Shown here one piece after another: positions 53,459-64,000 of a stretch of 64,000 nucleotides of DNA. Source of the DNA: Methylobacterium sp. WSM2598 (GTDB taxonomy: Bacteria > Pseudomonadota > Alphaproteobacteria > Rhizobiales > Beijerinckiaceae); NCBI RefSeq assembly GCF_000379105.1, contig NZ_KB900609.1:1637985-1701984 (forward strand), given 5' to 3'. Each line of letters starts with the position of its first letter. Position 1 is the stretch's first letter. The notes under the pieces were generated by a model. It did no database searches. It worked only from the letters and a program-made list of their open reading frames with translations, and was not told the origin of the DNA. The position numbers and the translations under genes were made by a program.

Positions 53459-55423
53459 TCACCACCAGCCCGACGAGGGGGGCGCCGGGGGCGGCGCGAA
53501 GTCGTCGGGGGCCGGCTGGACGACCCGCGGATCCGCGGTGACGAGGGGCCGGCTGCGCCGGGGTGCCTGGGTGGCGACCCGGGGCGCGGGCGCCGCGAGG
53601 CGCGGGGCGTGCGCGTCCCGGACCGGCCGGGCGTCGCGCGCCGGAGCCGGCGCCTGCGCGGGCAGCGCCCGGACCTTCGCCTTCTCCTTCTCCCGCTTCA
53701 GGGCCTCCGGCGAGGGCGGCAGCGCCTCGTTCGAGAGGCCGAGCGCCACCTTCACGCGGGCATTGATGCCGTAGAGGTCCTCGGCCTCGCGCAGGCCGCC
53801 CGCCTCGTCGGCGACGAGGGTGAAGTAGGCGAGGTGGACCGGGAGCTTCTCGGGCAGCATGACGGTGCGCTCGCCCTTGCCGATCAGCTTCTTCAGCCGC
53901 TCGGTCGGCCAGGTCGGGCCGAGCACCACCTCGGCGAAGCGGAACGGATCGTCCACCCGCACGCAGCCGTGGCTGAGCGCCCGGGCGCCGCGCGCGAAGA
54001 GCGTGCGGTTGGGCGTGTCGTGCAGGTAGACCGCGTGCTCGTTCGGGAACATGAACTTGATGAAGCCGAGGGCGTTGCGCTCGCCCGGCGGCTGGCGCAC
54101 CGCGATGCTGTTGCCCTTGCGCACGACCTGGTAGCCGAGGCGCGCCGCGTAGCTCGGGTCGCGGGCGAGCCGCGGCAGGAACTCGTTCTTGAGGATCGAG
54201 GGCGGCACGTTCCAGGACGGATTGACCACCGCGTAGCTCATCTCGCCCGAGAAGATCGGGGTCGGCGAATCGGGCTTGCCGACGATGACCCGCGCCTCGT
54301 CGACGACGCGGCCGCCCTCCATCACCCGCACCTTGAGGTCGGGGATGTTGACCCAGACGTATTTCCGCCCGAGCTCGGCCGGCAGCCAGCGCCAGCGCTC
54401 CATGTTGGCGAGGAGGTCGGCCTCCTGCCGCCCGGGCGACGGGCCGGCCAGCGCCGCGACGGTGCGCGGATCGAGGATGCCGGTCGCGGCGAGGCCGCGC
54501 TCGCGCTGGAAGCGTTCGATGGCGCCGGCCACGGCCGCATCGTAGGCGGTGGCGTCGTCGGCGCTGCCGAGCCCGAACCGGGCCCGGATCAGCGGCACGC
54601 GGGCGTCGCGCATGCCGGGCTTGAGCACCGGCCCCTTCGGCAGCCGCACCATCGGCGCCGCGCCGCCGGGCTGGCGGGCGCGCAGGGCCGCGAGCCGCGC
54701 CTTCAGGGCGAGGTAGCCGGGCTGGGCCGGGTTGTAGGCGTGCAGGAGCGCGTCCGCGCCGGCCCCGGCCGTGGCGAGTTTCGGCAGCACCGCGTCGGCG
54801 AGGGGCAGGTCGAGCTTCGGCGTGATCAGGCGCGACAGGCGCGGCGGGTCGAGGCGCCCGCCGCGGGCGTCCCGCGCGTAGAGGGCGGCGGCGGCCGAGA
54901 GCCGAAGCTCCGCGTCGGCGAGGTCCGCCGGGCTCGCCGTCGGCACGCCGAGGGCCGGCACCGGGTAGTCCAGGGGATCGAGCCCGTCCTCCGCGGCGGC
55001 GCCGAGCCGCGCGATCACCGCCCTGGCGGCCTCCGTCCAGGCGCGATCGACGATCCAGATCGGCTTGAACGCTCCGAGCGCGTAGAAGGCCTGCAGCGCC
55101 TCCCGCTCCCTGCGGCCGAAGCGGCGCAGGAGCGTCAGGTTCGGCTCCGCGAGCTTGGTGGCGATCGCCGCCGCGACCGGATCGTCCGGGAGCGGCGGCT
55201 TGGCGGCCTCGACGGCCGGCGCCTCGGGGGCGGGCGCCGGGGCGACGGGCGCCTCGGCGGCGGGTGCCGGGGCGGCGGGCGCCGGGGCGGCGGGCGCCGC
55301 CGGCGTGGCCGCGGCGGGCGCGGTCGCCGGTTGGGACGCGTCCTGGGCCCGCGCGCCGGCGAGGCCCGCGGCTCCCGCCATCAGCACCGCGAGGAGCGCG
55401 GCGGCCCTGCGCCTGGGGAGCAT
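53459..55423 (-). CDS. L,D-transpeptidase (YcbB-like) with peptidoglycan-binding domain
   Basis: A 654-residue exported enzyme that forms 3-3 cross-links in peptidoglycan. The ATG at 55423 has AGGAG six bases upstream and begins a signal peptide (LPRRRAAALLAVLMAGAAGL). A long Ala/Pro linker follows, then a scaffold region, a peptidoglycan-binding segment near IERFQRERGLAATGILDPRT and the YkuD domain. The catalytic motif is LSHGCVRVDDP with His485 and Cys487, preceded by YLHDTPNRTLF. The C-terminal 90 residues are basic and Pro-rich. Longer starts upstream lack the signal sequence fit. Confidence 0.92.
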   Translation of the reverse strand: MLPRRRAAALLAVLMAGAAGLAGARAQDASQPATAPAAATPAAPAAPAPAAPAPAAEAPVAPAPAPEAPAVEAAKPPLPDDPVAAAIATKLAEPNLTLLRRFGRREREALQAFYALGAFKPIWIVDRAWTEAARAVIARLGAAAEDGLDPLDYPVPALGVPTASPADLADAELRLSAAAALYARDARGGRLDPPRLSRLITPKLDLPLADAVLPKLATAGAGADALLHAYNPAQPGYLALKARLAALRARQPGGAAPMVRLPKGPVLKPGMRDARVPLIRARFGLGSADDATAYDAAVAGAIERFQRERGLAATGILDPRTVAALAGPSPGRQEADLLANMERWRWLPAELGRKYVWVNIPDLKVRVMEGGRVVDEARVIVGKPDSPTPIFSGEMSYAVVNPSWNVPPSILKNEFLPRLARDPSYAARLGYQVVRKGNSIAVRQPPGERNALGFIKFMFPNEHAVYLHDTPNRTLFARGARALSHGCVRVDDPFRFAEVVLGPTWPTERLKKLIGKGERTVMLPEKLPVHLAYFTLVADEAGGLREAEDLYGINARVKVALGLSNEALPPSPEALKREKEKAKVRALPAQAPAPARDARPVRDAHAPRLAAPAPRVATQAPRRSRPLVTADPRVVQPAPDDFAPPPAPPSSGWW

Positions 55424-55603
55424 GCTCATCTCCTGGAGCGCGTGGCCAGCCCCCCGGCCGCGCGAAGTCGTCTCAACCGACACTTAAGCTAACGGACGCC
55501 CCCGAACAGGGCGTGCCCTCGCACACATGCCACTCGGTCCCGGTATGGAACACTCGTGCGGCGCCAGAAAGGCGCTGCGGTGCCGGAAAGGCGCCCCCGG
55601 GTG

Positions 55604-57091
<1,488 letters not shown>

Positions 57092-57366
57092 CCGGGTCCT
57101 TTCGGGTTCTGCGACGACGGCGGGTCCCGGCGGAGCCTCGGCCCGACCGCCCGCCCGAGCGAATCGCGTGGTTGTTTCGTTTCGAGCCGGATGCTCGCCC
57201 ACAACCGTAAAGTGGCGCTTAACGCCAACAAACCGTTGCCGTTGCGACACGCCGGGCGGCCCCCCGGGCCCGTTCACCCGATTGGGAGGAGCGCTCGGTT
57301 GATCGCGGGGGCGAGGCTGCCGATATGACGGCGTTGTCTGTGAGAACCCTGAGAGGACGCGAAGCC
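57092..57366. other. Divergent intergenic region
   Basis: This 275-base gap separates the sigma-54 regulator (minus) from the M3 peptidase (plus) and should hold promoters for both. Its middle part, about 57170-57240, is lower in GC, including ACAACCGTAAAGTGGCGCTT. No gene or known operator is seen. Confidence 0.35.
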
Positions 57367-59217
57367 ATGTCGACCCGAGCCGCGGTGCCGTCGGAAGGTT
57401 CCTTGAGCACGGCCCAGGCGACGGCCCGCGCCGTCGATCTCGGGCCGCTGCCGGAGTGGGACCTCTCGGATCTCTACGCGGGCCTCGACGACCCGGCCTT
57501 CGCCCGCGACCTCGCCCGCGCCGAGGCGGAGTGCCGGAGCTTCGCCGAGACCTATCGGGGCCGCGTCGCCGCGCTGGCGGCCGGGGAGGGCGCCGCCGAC
57601 CAGCTCGGCACGGCGGTGGCCGCCTACGAGGCCATCGAGGACCTCATGGGCCGGCTGATTTCCTTCGCGGGCCTCGTCTATTCGGGCAACACGACCGACC
57701 CCGTCCGCGCCAAGTTCTACGGCGACACCCAGGAGCGCCTGACCGCCGCGTCGAGCGACCTCCTGTTCTTCACGCTCGAACTGAACCGGGTGCCGGACGC
57801 GGACATCGACGCCGCCGCCGCCCTGCCGCCGCTCGCCCGCTACCGGCCCTGGCTGGAGGATATTCGCCGCGAGAAGCCCCACCAGCTCTCCGACGACCTC
57901 GAGAAGCTGCTGCTGGAGAAGTCGGTGACCGGCCGGTCGGCCTGGAACCGGCTCTTCGACGAGACCATCGCCTCGCTGCGCTTCCCCCTGCGCGGCGAGC
58001 AGCTGACCCTGGAGCCGACCCTCAACAAGCTCCAGGACGCCGACGAGGGCCTGCGCCGCGACGCCGCCGAGGCCCTGAGCGGGGTGTTCCGGGCGAACCT
58101 GCGCGTCTTCACCCTGATCACCAACACGCTCGCCAAGGACAAGGAGATCTCGGACCGCTGGCGGCGCTTCGGCGACGTGGCGGATTCGCGCCACCTCGCC
58201 AACCGCGTCGAGCCCGAGGTGGTGGCCGCCCTGGTCGAGGCGGTGACGGCGGCCTATCCGCGCCTCTCGCACCGCTACTACCGGCTGAAGGCCCGCTGGT
58301 TCCAGCGCGACAGCCTCGCCTACTGGGACCGCAACGCGCCCCTGCCGAAGGTCGAGCAGCGCACGATTCCCTGGGCCGAGGCCCGCGAGACCGTGCTCTC
58401 CGCCTACGGCGCCTTCTCGCCCCGGATGGCCGAGATCGCCCGCACCTTCTTCGAGGGCGGCTGGATCGACGCGCCGGTGCGCCCCGGCAAGGCCCCGGGC
58501 GCCTTCGCGCACCCGACCGTGCCCTCCGCCCATCCCTACGTGCTGGTGAACTACCAGGGCAAGCCGCGCGACGTGATGACCCTCGCCCACGAACTCGGGC
58601 ACGGCGTCCACCAGGTGCTGGCGGCCGGGAACGGCGCCCTGATGGCCCCGACCCCGCTGACGCTCGCCGAGACCGCGAGCGTGTTCGGCGAGATGCTGAC
58701 CTTCCGCCGCGTCCTCGACGCCACCCGGGAGCCGCATCAGCGCCGGGCGCTCCTCGCCGCCAAGGTGGAGGACATGATCAACACGGTGGTGCGCCAGATC
58801 GCCTTCTACGTCTTCGAGCGCCGGCTCCACCTCGCGCGCCGGGACGGCGAACTCACGGCCGAGCAGATCTGCGCGCTGTGGATGTCGGTCCAGGCCGAGA
58901 GCCTCGGGCCGGCGATCCGCCTCGACGAGGGCTACGAGCCGTTCTGGGCCTACATCCCGCACTTCATCCACTCGCCGTTCTACGTCTACGCCTACGCCTT
59001 CGGCGATTGCCTGGTGAACTCCCTGTACGGGGTCTACCAGCGAGCCGAGGAGGGCTTCGTCGCGCGCTACTTCGCGCTGCTCTCGGCCGGCGGCACCAAG
59101 CCCTACGGCGAACTCCTGGCGCCCTTCGGGCTCGATGCCCGCGACCCCTCCTTCTGGCAGATCGGCCTCTCGATGATCGAGGGCATGATCGCCGAGCTCG
59201 AAGCCATGGAGGCGTGA
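57367..59217 (+). CDS. pepF: M3 family oligoendopeptidase (PepF-like)
   Basis: A cytoplasmic zinc peptidase of 616 residues that degrades oligopeptides. The zinc motif is LAHELGHGVHQVL (His408, Glu409, His412), with the third ligand in LAETASVFGEML. Other family parts are WDLSDLYAGLDDPAF near the N-terminus, VYSGNTTDPVRAKF and SPFYVYAYAFGDCLVNSLYG near the C-terminus. The ATG at 57367 has GAGAGGA upstream; another in-frame ATG at 57325 would add 14 residues. Confidence 0.93.
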   Translation: MSTRAAVPSEGSLSTAQATARAVDLGPLPEWDLSDLYAGLDDPAFARDLARAEAECRSFAETYRGRVAALAAGEGAADQLGTAVAAYEAIEDLMGRLISFAGLVYSGNTTDPVRAKFYGDTQERLTAASSDLLFFTLELNRVPDADIDAAAALPPLARYRPWLEDIRREKPHQLSDDLEKLLLEKSVTGRSAWNRLFDETIASLRFPLRGEQLTLEPTLNKLQDADEGLRRDAAEALSGVFRANLRVFTLITNTLAKDKEISDRWRRFGDVADSRHLANRVEPEVVAALVEAVTAAYPRLSHRYYRLKARWFQRDSLAYWDRNAPLPKVEQRTIPWAEARETVLSAYGAFSPRMAEIARTFFEGGWIDAPVRPGKAPGAFAHPTVPSAHPYVLVNYQGKPRDVMTLAHELGHGVHQVLAAGNGALMAPTPLTLAETASVFGEMLTFRRVLDATREPHQRRALLAAKVEDMINTVVRQIAFYVFERRLHLARRDGELTAEQICALWMSVQAESLGPAIRLDEGYEPFWAYIPHFIHSPFYVYAYAFGDCLVNSLYGVYQRAEEGFVARYFALLSAGGTKPYGELLAPFGLDARDPSFWQIGLSMIEGMIAELEAMEA

Positions 59218-59590
59218 GGCGCCCCCGCCGCGAGAACATGATTGCCGCTTTTTCCCTAAATCGGGAGATAATGCGCGGCGGCCGCGTTATAACAGGGCAG
59301 GGCCTCGACGGACTCCAGGGCCGAGCTCGGTCGCGAAACCGGGGCTGGAATCTGCGCGGCGGGGGGACTAGGTCGTTCGGAGCAGGCCGGAATGGGCCGC
59401 CGATCTGTCTCCGGTTGGGCACGGGTGCGGAAATACTTGGCGACGCCCTCCAAATGGTCTTGACCGCGAGGGGCCGAATGGAGGATCGGAGTCTTCCGTA
59501 GAGACAGAACGGCGGTCGTCCCTGCGAACGCGAATGGTCACGCCCCGCTCTCCTCGCCTGCGGGCCGCGGACGAACCGGATCGGACCACC
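59218..59590. other. Intergenic region with local AT-rich patch
   Basis: About 370 bases separate pepF from the CsoR/FrmR-type regulator. The part at about 59235-59295 is relatively AT-rich (CTTTTTCCCTAAATCGGG and a later GCGTTATAACAGGG). It may hold the regulator's promoter or operator. No gene is supported. Confidence 0.35.
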
Positions 59591-59902
59591 ATGGATTACA
59601 CGTATCAGGACGGGCGCCTTCAGATCCGTCGCACCGACGACGAGAAACGACCGATCCTGCAGCGCCTGAAGCGGATCGAGGGCCAGGTGCGCGGGCTCCA
59701 GGCCATGGTCACCGAGGACCGCTACTGCCTGGACGAGGTCCAGCAGATGAACGCGATCACGGCGGCCGTGCGCGAGGCGGCGCTCCAGCTCATCAGCGAC
59801 CACCTCGATGCGTCCGTGAACTACGCGGTGCGCAGCAACGACCGCGACGGGGCGGTGGAGGAGATGATCCGCGTCCTGCGCAGCGCCCTGCGCCAATCCT
59901 GA
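59591..59902 (+). CDS. CsoR/RcnR/FrmR-family transcriptional repressor
   Basis: A small all-helical repressor, 103 residues from the ATG at 59591. The family start ILQRLKRIEGQVRGLQAMV and the core DEVQQMNAITAAVREAALQL are clear. Sensor residues are Cys46 (RYCLDE) and His71 (SDHLDAS). The position four residues after His71, which is Cys in copper sensors and Glu in FrmR, is Ser75. Such regulators respond to copper, nickel, cobalt or formaldehyde. No efflux or formaldehyde-oxidation gene is adjacent, so the signal is open. An upstream in-frame ATG at 59534 would add 19 residues without family fit. Confidence 0.9.
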   Translation: MDYTYQDGRLQIRRTDDEKRPILQRLKRIEGQVRGLQAMVTEDRYCLDEVQQMNAITAAVREAALQLISDHLDASVNYAVRSNDRDGAVEEMIRVLRSALRQS

Positions 59903-59991
59903 CGGGCCGGTGCGACCTTCCCGCCCGGTGGCCTAGCGGGACCGGGGCGGGGGCTTATCTGAGAGCCGTCCAGCGCGTCCCGAGCCCCTGC

Positions 59992-61359
59992 ATGTCCGCC
60001 TCCGATACCGAAGCCAACCGCTTCTCCGCCCGCGCCGCCCGCTACGCCCGGGTCGGCGCCAATATGGGGGGCGTGGCGGCCCGGATGGCCGGTGCGCGCC
60101 TCCTCGGCCTCAAGGGCGAGGACCTGTCGAACGCCGCCGCCCTCGCCCAAGCGCTCGGCGGCCTCAAGGGCCCGATCATGAAGGTGGCGCAGCTCCTCGC
60201 CACCGTGCCGGACCTGCTGCCGCCCGAATACGCCCAGGAGCTGCAGAAGCTGCAATCCGAGGCGCCCCCGATGGGGGCGGCCTTCGTGAAGCGCCGCATG
60301 GCCGCGGAGCTCGGCCCCGACTGGCAGGGCCGCTTCGCGAGCTTCGACCTGCGGCCCGCCGCGGCCGCCTCCCTGGGCCAGGTCCACCGCGCGGTGAGCC
60401 GCGAGGGCGAGGCCCTCGCCTGCAAGCTGCAGTATCCAGACATGCAATCCGCCGTGGAGGCGGACCTGAAGCAGCTCGAAATGGCCTTCGCGCTGCACCG
60501 GCGCCTGCGCGTGGCCATCGACACCCGCGAGATCGCCAAGGAGATCGGCGACCGGGTGCGCGAGGAGCTCGACTACCAGCGCGAGGCCAAGCACGCCGCC
60601 CTCTACGCCGAGGTGCTGCGCGACATGCCGAACGTGCGGGTGCCGGTGGCACATCCGGCCCTCTCGACGAAGCGCCTGCTGACCCTCGGCTGGCTCGATG
60701 GCGAGAAGATCCTGACCTACGCGCAGGCGCCCCTCGACATCCGCAACCGCCTCGCCCACGCGATGTTCAAGGCGTGGTGGCATCCCTTCAGCCGCGCCGC
60801 GGTGATCCACGGCGATCCGCACCTGGGCAATTACACGGTCTTCTCGGAAGGGGGCGAGCCGGCGGGCATCAACCTGCTCGATTACGGCTGCATCCGGATC
60901 TTCCATCCCCGCTTCGTCGGCGGCGTGGTCGACCTCTACCGGGGCCTGCTGCACGGCGACCAGGACCGCATCGTCCACGCCTACGAGAGCTGGGGCTTCA
61001 AGCGGCTGAACCGCGAGCTGATCGACATCCTCAACATCTGGGCGAAGTTCATCTACGGCCCGCTGCTGGAGGACCGGGTGCGCACGGTGGCGGACGGGGT
61101 GAAGCCCGGCGAGTACGGCCGGCGCCAAGCCTTCGAGGTCCACCGCGCCCTCAAGGATCGCGGCCCGGTGACGGTGCCGCGCGAATTCGTGTTCATGGAC
61201 CGGGCGGCGGTCGGGCTCGGCGCCGTCTTCCTGCACCTGCGCTCCGAGCTGAACTATCACCGCCTGTTCGAGGCCGAGATCGACCGCTTCTCCCTCGACG
61301 ACCTCGCCTCGCGGCAGAGGGTGGTGCTCGACGCGGCCGGCCTGCCGCTGCCGGCGTGA
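59992..61359 (+). CDS. ABC1/AarF (UbiB-like) atypical kinase
   Basis: A 455-residue protein of the UbiB/ADCK family, whose members support ubiquinone synthesis or lipid handling. The family KxGQ-type motif is here GPIMKVAQLLA (Lys64, with Ala replacing Gly). The Ala-rich loop AAAASLGQVHRA replaces the kinase P-loop. The catalytic loop is VIHGDPHLGNY (273-280) and the metal-binding Asp is Asp297 in LLDYGC. The N-terminal extension and lack of C-terminal transmembrane helices fit the shorter AarF group. A GC-rich hairpin follows the stop codon. Confidence 0.9.
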   Translation: MSASDTEANRFSARAARYARVGANMGGVAARMAGARLLGLKGEDLSNAAALAQALGGLKGPIMKVAQLLATVPDLLPPEYAQELQKLQSEAPPMGAAFVKRRMAAELGPDWQGRFASFDLRPAAAASLGQVHRAVSREGEALACKLQYPDMQSAVEADLKQLEMAFALHRRLRVAIDTREIAKEIGDRVREELDYQREAKHAALYAEVLRDMPNVRVPVAHPALSTKRLLTLGWLDGEKILTYAQAPLDIRNRLAHAMFKAWWHPFSRAAVIHGDPHLGNYTVFSEGGEPAGINLLDYGCIRIFHPRFVGGVVDLYRGLLHGDQDRIVHAYESWGFKRLNRELIDILNIWAKFIYGPLLEDRVRTVADGVKPGEYGRRQAFEVHRALKDRGPVTVPREFVFMDRAAVGLGAVFLHLRSELNYHRLFEAEIDRFSLDDLASRQRVVLDAAGLPLPA

Positions 61360-61361
61360 GG

Positions 61362-61383
61362 GGCCCGGCTCCCGCCGGGCCCG
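61362..61383 (+). terminator. GC-rich hairpin after the AarF-like gene
   Basis: A nine-base stem GGGCCCGGC/GCCGGGCCC with a TCCC loop begins just after the stop codon. There is no T-run, so this is only a candidate terminator. Confidence 0.4.
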
Positions 61384-61494
61384 GGACCGCCTCACCCGAA
61401 TGGCGAGGGTGCCCTTCGCCCATCGCGCATTGCGGCGACCCTGACCATGCGCTAAAGCGCGACCAAACATCCAAGAAGACCGGGGCCCCGCAGC

Positions 61495-61788
61495 ATGGCT
61501 AGCACCAACCACGCCTCCAACGACGCCTACGGTCCCTCGATGGACGGCTCCACCCACGAGGCGACCTATCGCGGCTTCGTGCGCTTCGTGGAGATCGCCA
61601 CCACCGTGGTGATCTGCTGGGTGCTCTCGCTCGCCATCGGCGGCGTGCGCGAGGCGTGGCTCACCGCGATCTTCGGCGTCGTGATCTCGGGCGTGGCCGG
61701 CGCCGTCGGGGCCCTCGCCCCGGCCCTCGGCTGGCGCGCGCCGGCCGCCGTGGCGGTGCTGCTGGCGATTTTGCTCGCGCTCTACTGA
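61495..61788 (+). CDS. aa3-type cytochrome c oxidase subunit IV-like small membrane protein
   Basis: A 97-residue protein. The N-terminal 24 residues are polar, then THEATYRGFVRFVEIATTVV leads into a membrane helix, which fits the bacterial aa3 oxidase subunit IV family. Two more hydrophobic stretches follow (LTAIFGVVISGVAGAVGAL and AAVAVLLAILLALY), which is more than the single helix of the smallest family members. It sits before the pnt operon, separated by a strong terminator. Function in the terminal oxidase is inferred from the family. Confidence 0.75.
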   Translation: MASTNHASNDAYGPSMDGSTHEATYRGFVRFVEIATTVVICWVLSLAIGGVREAWLTAIFGVVISGVAGAVGALAPALGWRAPAAVAVLLAILLALY

Positions 61789-61817
61789 CGCCCCGCACCG
61801 AGTTCGGACGACACCGG

Positions 61818-61848
61818 GCCGCCGCCTCGCGACGAGGCGGCGGCCTTT
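61818..61848 (+). terminator. Strong intrinsic terminator
   Basis: A perfect 12-bp stem (61818-61829 with 61833-61844) with a CGA loop is followed by CTTT. It lies 30 bases after the COX IV-like gene and isolates it from the pnt operon. Confidence 0.75.
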
Positions 61849-62004
61849 ACCATTGTGCGACACCGTCTCTGCCGCTTTCAAACCCGATGAAAATCCACTA
61901 GAGGCGATCTTAGCGGGAGGAATCAGCTTCACGGTTGTGTGGGTCTCCCCTCGGTGCCGGCGTCGCCGGCGGCCGCTCTCCACACGCGACCGAAGGGTGG
62001 ATGG

Positions 62005-63144
62005 ATGCGGATCGCGGTGCTATCGGAGACCGACCCGGCGGAGCCGCGCGTCGCGGCGATCCCCGAGACGGTCAAGAAATTCAAAGCTCTCGGCGCCGAC
62101 GTGACGGTCCAGGCCGGGGCGGGGGGCAGGGCGGGGCTTCCCGACGGCGAGTTCGAGGCCGCCGGCGCCACGATCGCGCCGGACGCGGCCGCCGCCGCGC
62201 GGGACGCCGACATCGTGCTGCGGGTGCGCAGGCCCGCCGCCGAGGAGCTGCCGGTTCTCAGGCGCGGCTCCCTCGTGGTCGGCATCATGGATCCCTACGG
62301 CCACGAGGCCGAGGTGAAGGCCATGGCGGATGCGGGCGTCGCCGCCATCGCCATGGAGCTGATGCCGCGCATCACCCGCGCCCAGGTCATGGACGTCCTG
62401 TCGAGCCAGGCCAACCTCGCCGGCTACCGGGCGGTGGTCGACGGCGCCGCCGTCTACGGCCGGGCGCTGCCCATGATGATGACCGCCGCCGGCACCGTGC
62501 CGGCCGCCCGCATCTTCGTGATGGGGGCGGGCGTCGCGGGCCTGCAGGCGATCGCTACGGCCCGGCGCATGGGCGCCGTCGTCACCGCGACCGACGTGCG
62601 GCCCGCCGCCAAGGAGCAGGTCGAATCCCTCGGCGCCAAGTTCGTCGCGGTCGAGGACGAGGAGTTCAAGCAGGCCGAGACCGCGGGCGGCTACGCCAAG
62701 GAGATGTCGGCCGAGTACCGCCGCAAGCAGGCCGAGCTGGTGGCGAGCCACATCGCCAAGCAGGACATCGTCATCACCACGGCGCTGATCCCGGGCCGCC
62801 CGGCCCCGCGCCTCGTCACCGCCGACATGATCGCCTCCATGCGGCCCGGGGCGGTGCTGGTCGACCTCGCCATCGAGCGCGGCGGCAACGTGGAGGGCGC
62901 CAGGGCCGACGAGATCGTCGAGACCCCGAACGGCGTGAAGATCGTGGCCTACGCCAACGTGCCGGGCCGCCTCGCCGCCACCTCGTCGAGCCTCTACGCA
63001 CGCAACCTCTACGCCTTCGTCGAGACCCTGATCGACAAGGCTTCGAAGAGCCTCGCCGTGAAGTGGGACGACGAACTCGTCAAGGCGACCTGCCTGACGC
63101 GCGACGGCGCCGTCGTCCACCCGAACTTCCAGCCCAAAGCCTGA
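62005..63144 (+). CDS. pntAA: NAD(P) transhydrogenase subunit alpha part 1
   Basis: The NAD(H)-binding (domain I) subunit of the proton-pumping transhydrogenase, which makes NADPH from NADH using the proton gradient. From the ATG at 62005 it is 379 residues. Family marks are [32 protein letters not shown], the Rossmann motif [20 protein letters not shown], and [14 protein letters not shown]. It lacks the transmembrane part, which is encoded by the next gene, as is usual in alphaproteobacteria. An upstream in-frame start would add 22 residues without family resemblance. Confidence 0.96.
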   Translation: MRIAVLSETDPAEPRVAAIPETVKKFKALGADVTVQAGAGGRAGLPDGEFEAAGATIAPDAAAAARDADIVLRVRRPAAEELPVLRRGSLVVGIMDPYGHEAEVKAMADAGVAAIAMELMPRITRAQVMDVLSSQANLAGYRAVVDGAAVYGRALPMMMTAAGTVPAARIFVMGAGVAGLQAIATARRMGAVVTATDVRPAAKEQVESLGAKFVAVEDEEFKQAETAGGYAKEMSAEYRRKQAELVASHIAKQDIVITTALIPGRPAPRLVTADMIASMRPGAVLVDLAIERGGNVEGARADEIVETPNGVKIVAYANVPGRLAATSSSLYARNLYAFVETLIDKASKSLAVKWDDELVKATCLTRDGAVVHPNFQPKA

Positions 63145-63161
63145 TCCTCGCGGAGACCGTC

Positions 63162-63611
63162 ATGGCCACGCTTCCCCCAGACCAGGCGGCCGAGCAGGCG
63201 CGCGCGGCGGCCGCCGCCGCCCGCACCGCCGCCGACATCGCCGCCAAGGCCGCCGACCAGGCCCAGGCCATCGCCGACGCGGCCGGCCACGGCATCGCCG
63301 CCGCCACCCACGGTGCGGTCGACCCGACCGTGTTCCGCCTCGCCATCTTCGTGCTGGCGATCTTCGTCGGCTACTACGTGGTGTGGTCGGTGACCCCGGC
63401 CCTTCACACCCCGCTCATGTCCGTCACCAACGCGATCTCCTCGGTGATCGTGGTCGGCGCGCTCCTCGCGGTGGGCGTCCCGCTCGTCGAGAAGGGCACC
63501 GGCGTCGCACGCTTCTTCGGCTTCCTCGGCCTCGTCTTCGCGAGCGTGAACATCTTCGGCGGATTCCTCGTCACCCAACGCATGCTCGCCATGTACAAGA
63601 AGAAGGCGTGA
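63162..63611 (+). CDS. pntAB: NAD(P) transhydrogenase subunit alpha part 2
   Basis: A 149-residue membrane subunit carrying the alpha-side helices of the transhydrogenase. An Ala-rich, probably coiled N-terminus (about residues 8-50) precedes hydrophobic segments [38 protein letters not shown] and [20 protein letters not shown]. The conserved [19 protein letters not shown] is present. It starts 17 bases after pntAA, and pntB starts four bases after it. Confidence 0.95.
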   Translation: MATLPPDQAAEQARAAAAAARTAADIAAKAADQAQAIADAAGHGIAAATHGAVDPTVFRLAIFVLAIFVGYYVVWSVTPALHTPLMSVTNAISSVIVVGALLAVGVPLVEKGTGVARFFGFLGLVFASVNIFGGFLVTQRMLAMYKKKA

Positions 63612-63615
63612 CGCG

Positions 63616-64000
63616 ATGTCGGAGAACGTATCGTCTCTTCTCTACATCGTCGCCGGCGTCCTGTTCATCATGGCGCTGCGGGGCCTCTCGCACCCGACCA
63701 CGTCGCGGCAGGGCAACCTGTACGGCATGATCGGCATGGGCATCGCGATCCTGACCACGCTGATCGGCCATCCGCCGGCGGGGATCGGGGCGTGGTTCCT
63801 GGTGCTGCTCGGCCTCGGGATCGGCGGCGGCGCCGGCGCGGTGATCGCCCGGCGCGTGCCGATGACGGCGATGCCGCAGCTCGTCGCGGCCTTCCACTCG
63901 CTCGTCGGCCTCGCGGCCGTGGCGGTGGCGGCGGGCGCCCTCTACGCGCCCCAGGCCTTCGGCATCCTGGAAGGCGGCCACATCCACAAGCAATCCCTGT
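63616..64000 (+). CDS. pntB: NAD(P) transhydrogenase subunit beta, N-terminal part (3' end outside window)
   Basis: The first 128 codons of the beta subunit, which holds the remaining membrane helices and the NADP(H)-binding domain. Helices visible are LLYIVAGVLFIMALRGLS, NLYGMIGMGIAILTTLIG and GAWFLVLLGLGIGGGAGAVI. The conserved RRVPMTAMPQLVAAFHSLVG is present. The gene continues beyond the window. Confidence 0.95.
   Translation, partial: MSENVSSLLYIVAGVLFIMALRGLSHPTTSRQGNLYGMIGMGIAILTTLIGHPPAGIGAWFLVLLGLGIGGGAGAVIARRVPMTAMPQLVAAFHSLVGLAAVAVAAGALYAPQAFGILEGGHIHKQSL

Noticed and set aside
61935..63161. Long plus-strand frame leading into pntAB
   Set aside because: It overlaps pntAA in another frame; the ATG at 63162 matches the pntAB N-terminus.

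Overview
The window is a GC-rich chromosomal segment that looks like Methylobacterium or a close Hyphomicrobiales (Rhizobiales) relative. The reasons are the alphaproteobacterial fabF/mltG/yicC/gmk order, the miaB-phoH-ybeY-corC-lnt block, the split three-gene transhydrogenase (pntAA-pntAB-pntB), a short aa3-type cytochrome oxidase subunit IV, a C30-carotenoid-style gene set, and dispersed intergenic repeats of a type I associate with this genus. No rRNA, tRNA, CRISPR array, prophage or insertion sequence was recognised. Both ends of the window cut genes (fabF at the left, pntB at the right).

Layout: (1) 1-5.9 kb: 3' end of fabF, a low-GC orphan gene, then mltG, yicC and gmk. (2) 6.0-11.4 kb: a photoactive-yellow-protein/bacteriophytochrome hybrid histidine kinase, then a BMP-type periplasmic binding protein and its double ATPase without visible permeases. 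(3) 11.6-19.7 kb: xerC, an aldose-epimerase-like gene, an M20 amidohydrolase, an ALDH7-type aldehyde dehydrogenase, asd and two hypothetical envelope genes. (4) 20.0-26.6 kb: a housekeeping run miaB, phoH, ybeY, corC-like, lnt and an Xre regulator. (5) 26.7-29.1 kb: a minus-strand catabolic cluster of cupin, SDR and beta-keto-acid cleavage enzyme. (6) 29.2-34.1 kb: an accessory-looking stretch with a small HTH gene, an unrecognised low-GC gene, a secreted beta-helix protein behind a 12-bp tandem array, and an IclR regulator. (7) 34.1-39.4 kb: a complete branched-chain-amino-acid-type ABC operon. (8) 39.4-44.6 kb: a frameshifted porin-like gene, an FKBP isomerase, otsB, DUF427, Mut7-C and an amidase. 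(9) 44.6-48.0 kb: a three-gene carotenoid-glycosyl-ester-like operon. (10) 48.1-57.1 kb: a histidine phosphatase, a GST, an ABC-2 exporter, two cell-wall enzymes (DUF882/M15 and L,D-transpeptidase) and a sigma-54 response regulator. (11) 57.4-64 kb: an M3 peptidase, a CsoR/FrmR-type regulator, an ABC1 kinase, a COX IV-like gene and the pnt operon.

The most interesting single gene is the hybrid photoreceptor kinase at 6081-8675, which keeps the chromophore cysteines of both a photoactive yellow protein and a bacteriophytochrome. Other points worth a look are the insertion of a low-GC orphan gene between fabF and mltG, a porin broken at a G homopolymer, a minisatellite directly upstream of the secreted beta-helix gene, the cupin/SDR/BKACE cluster, and palindromic repeats that overlap stop codons. 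Everything here comes from reading the sequence and from family knowledge; no database search was run.
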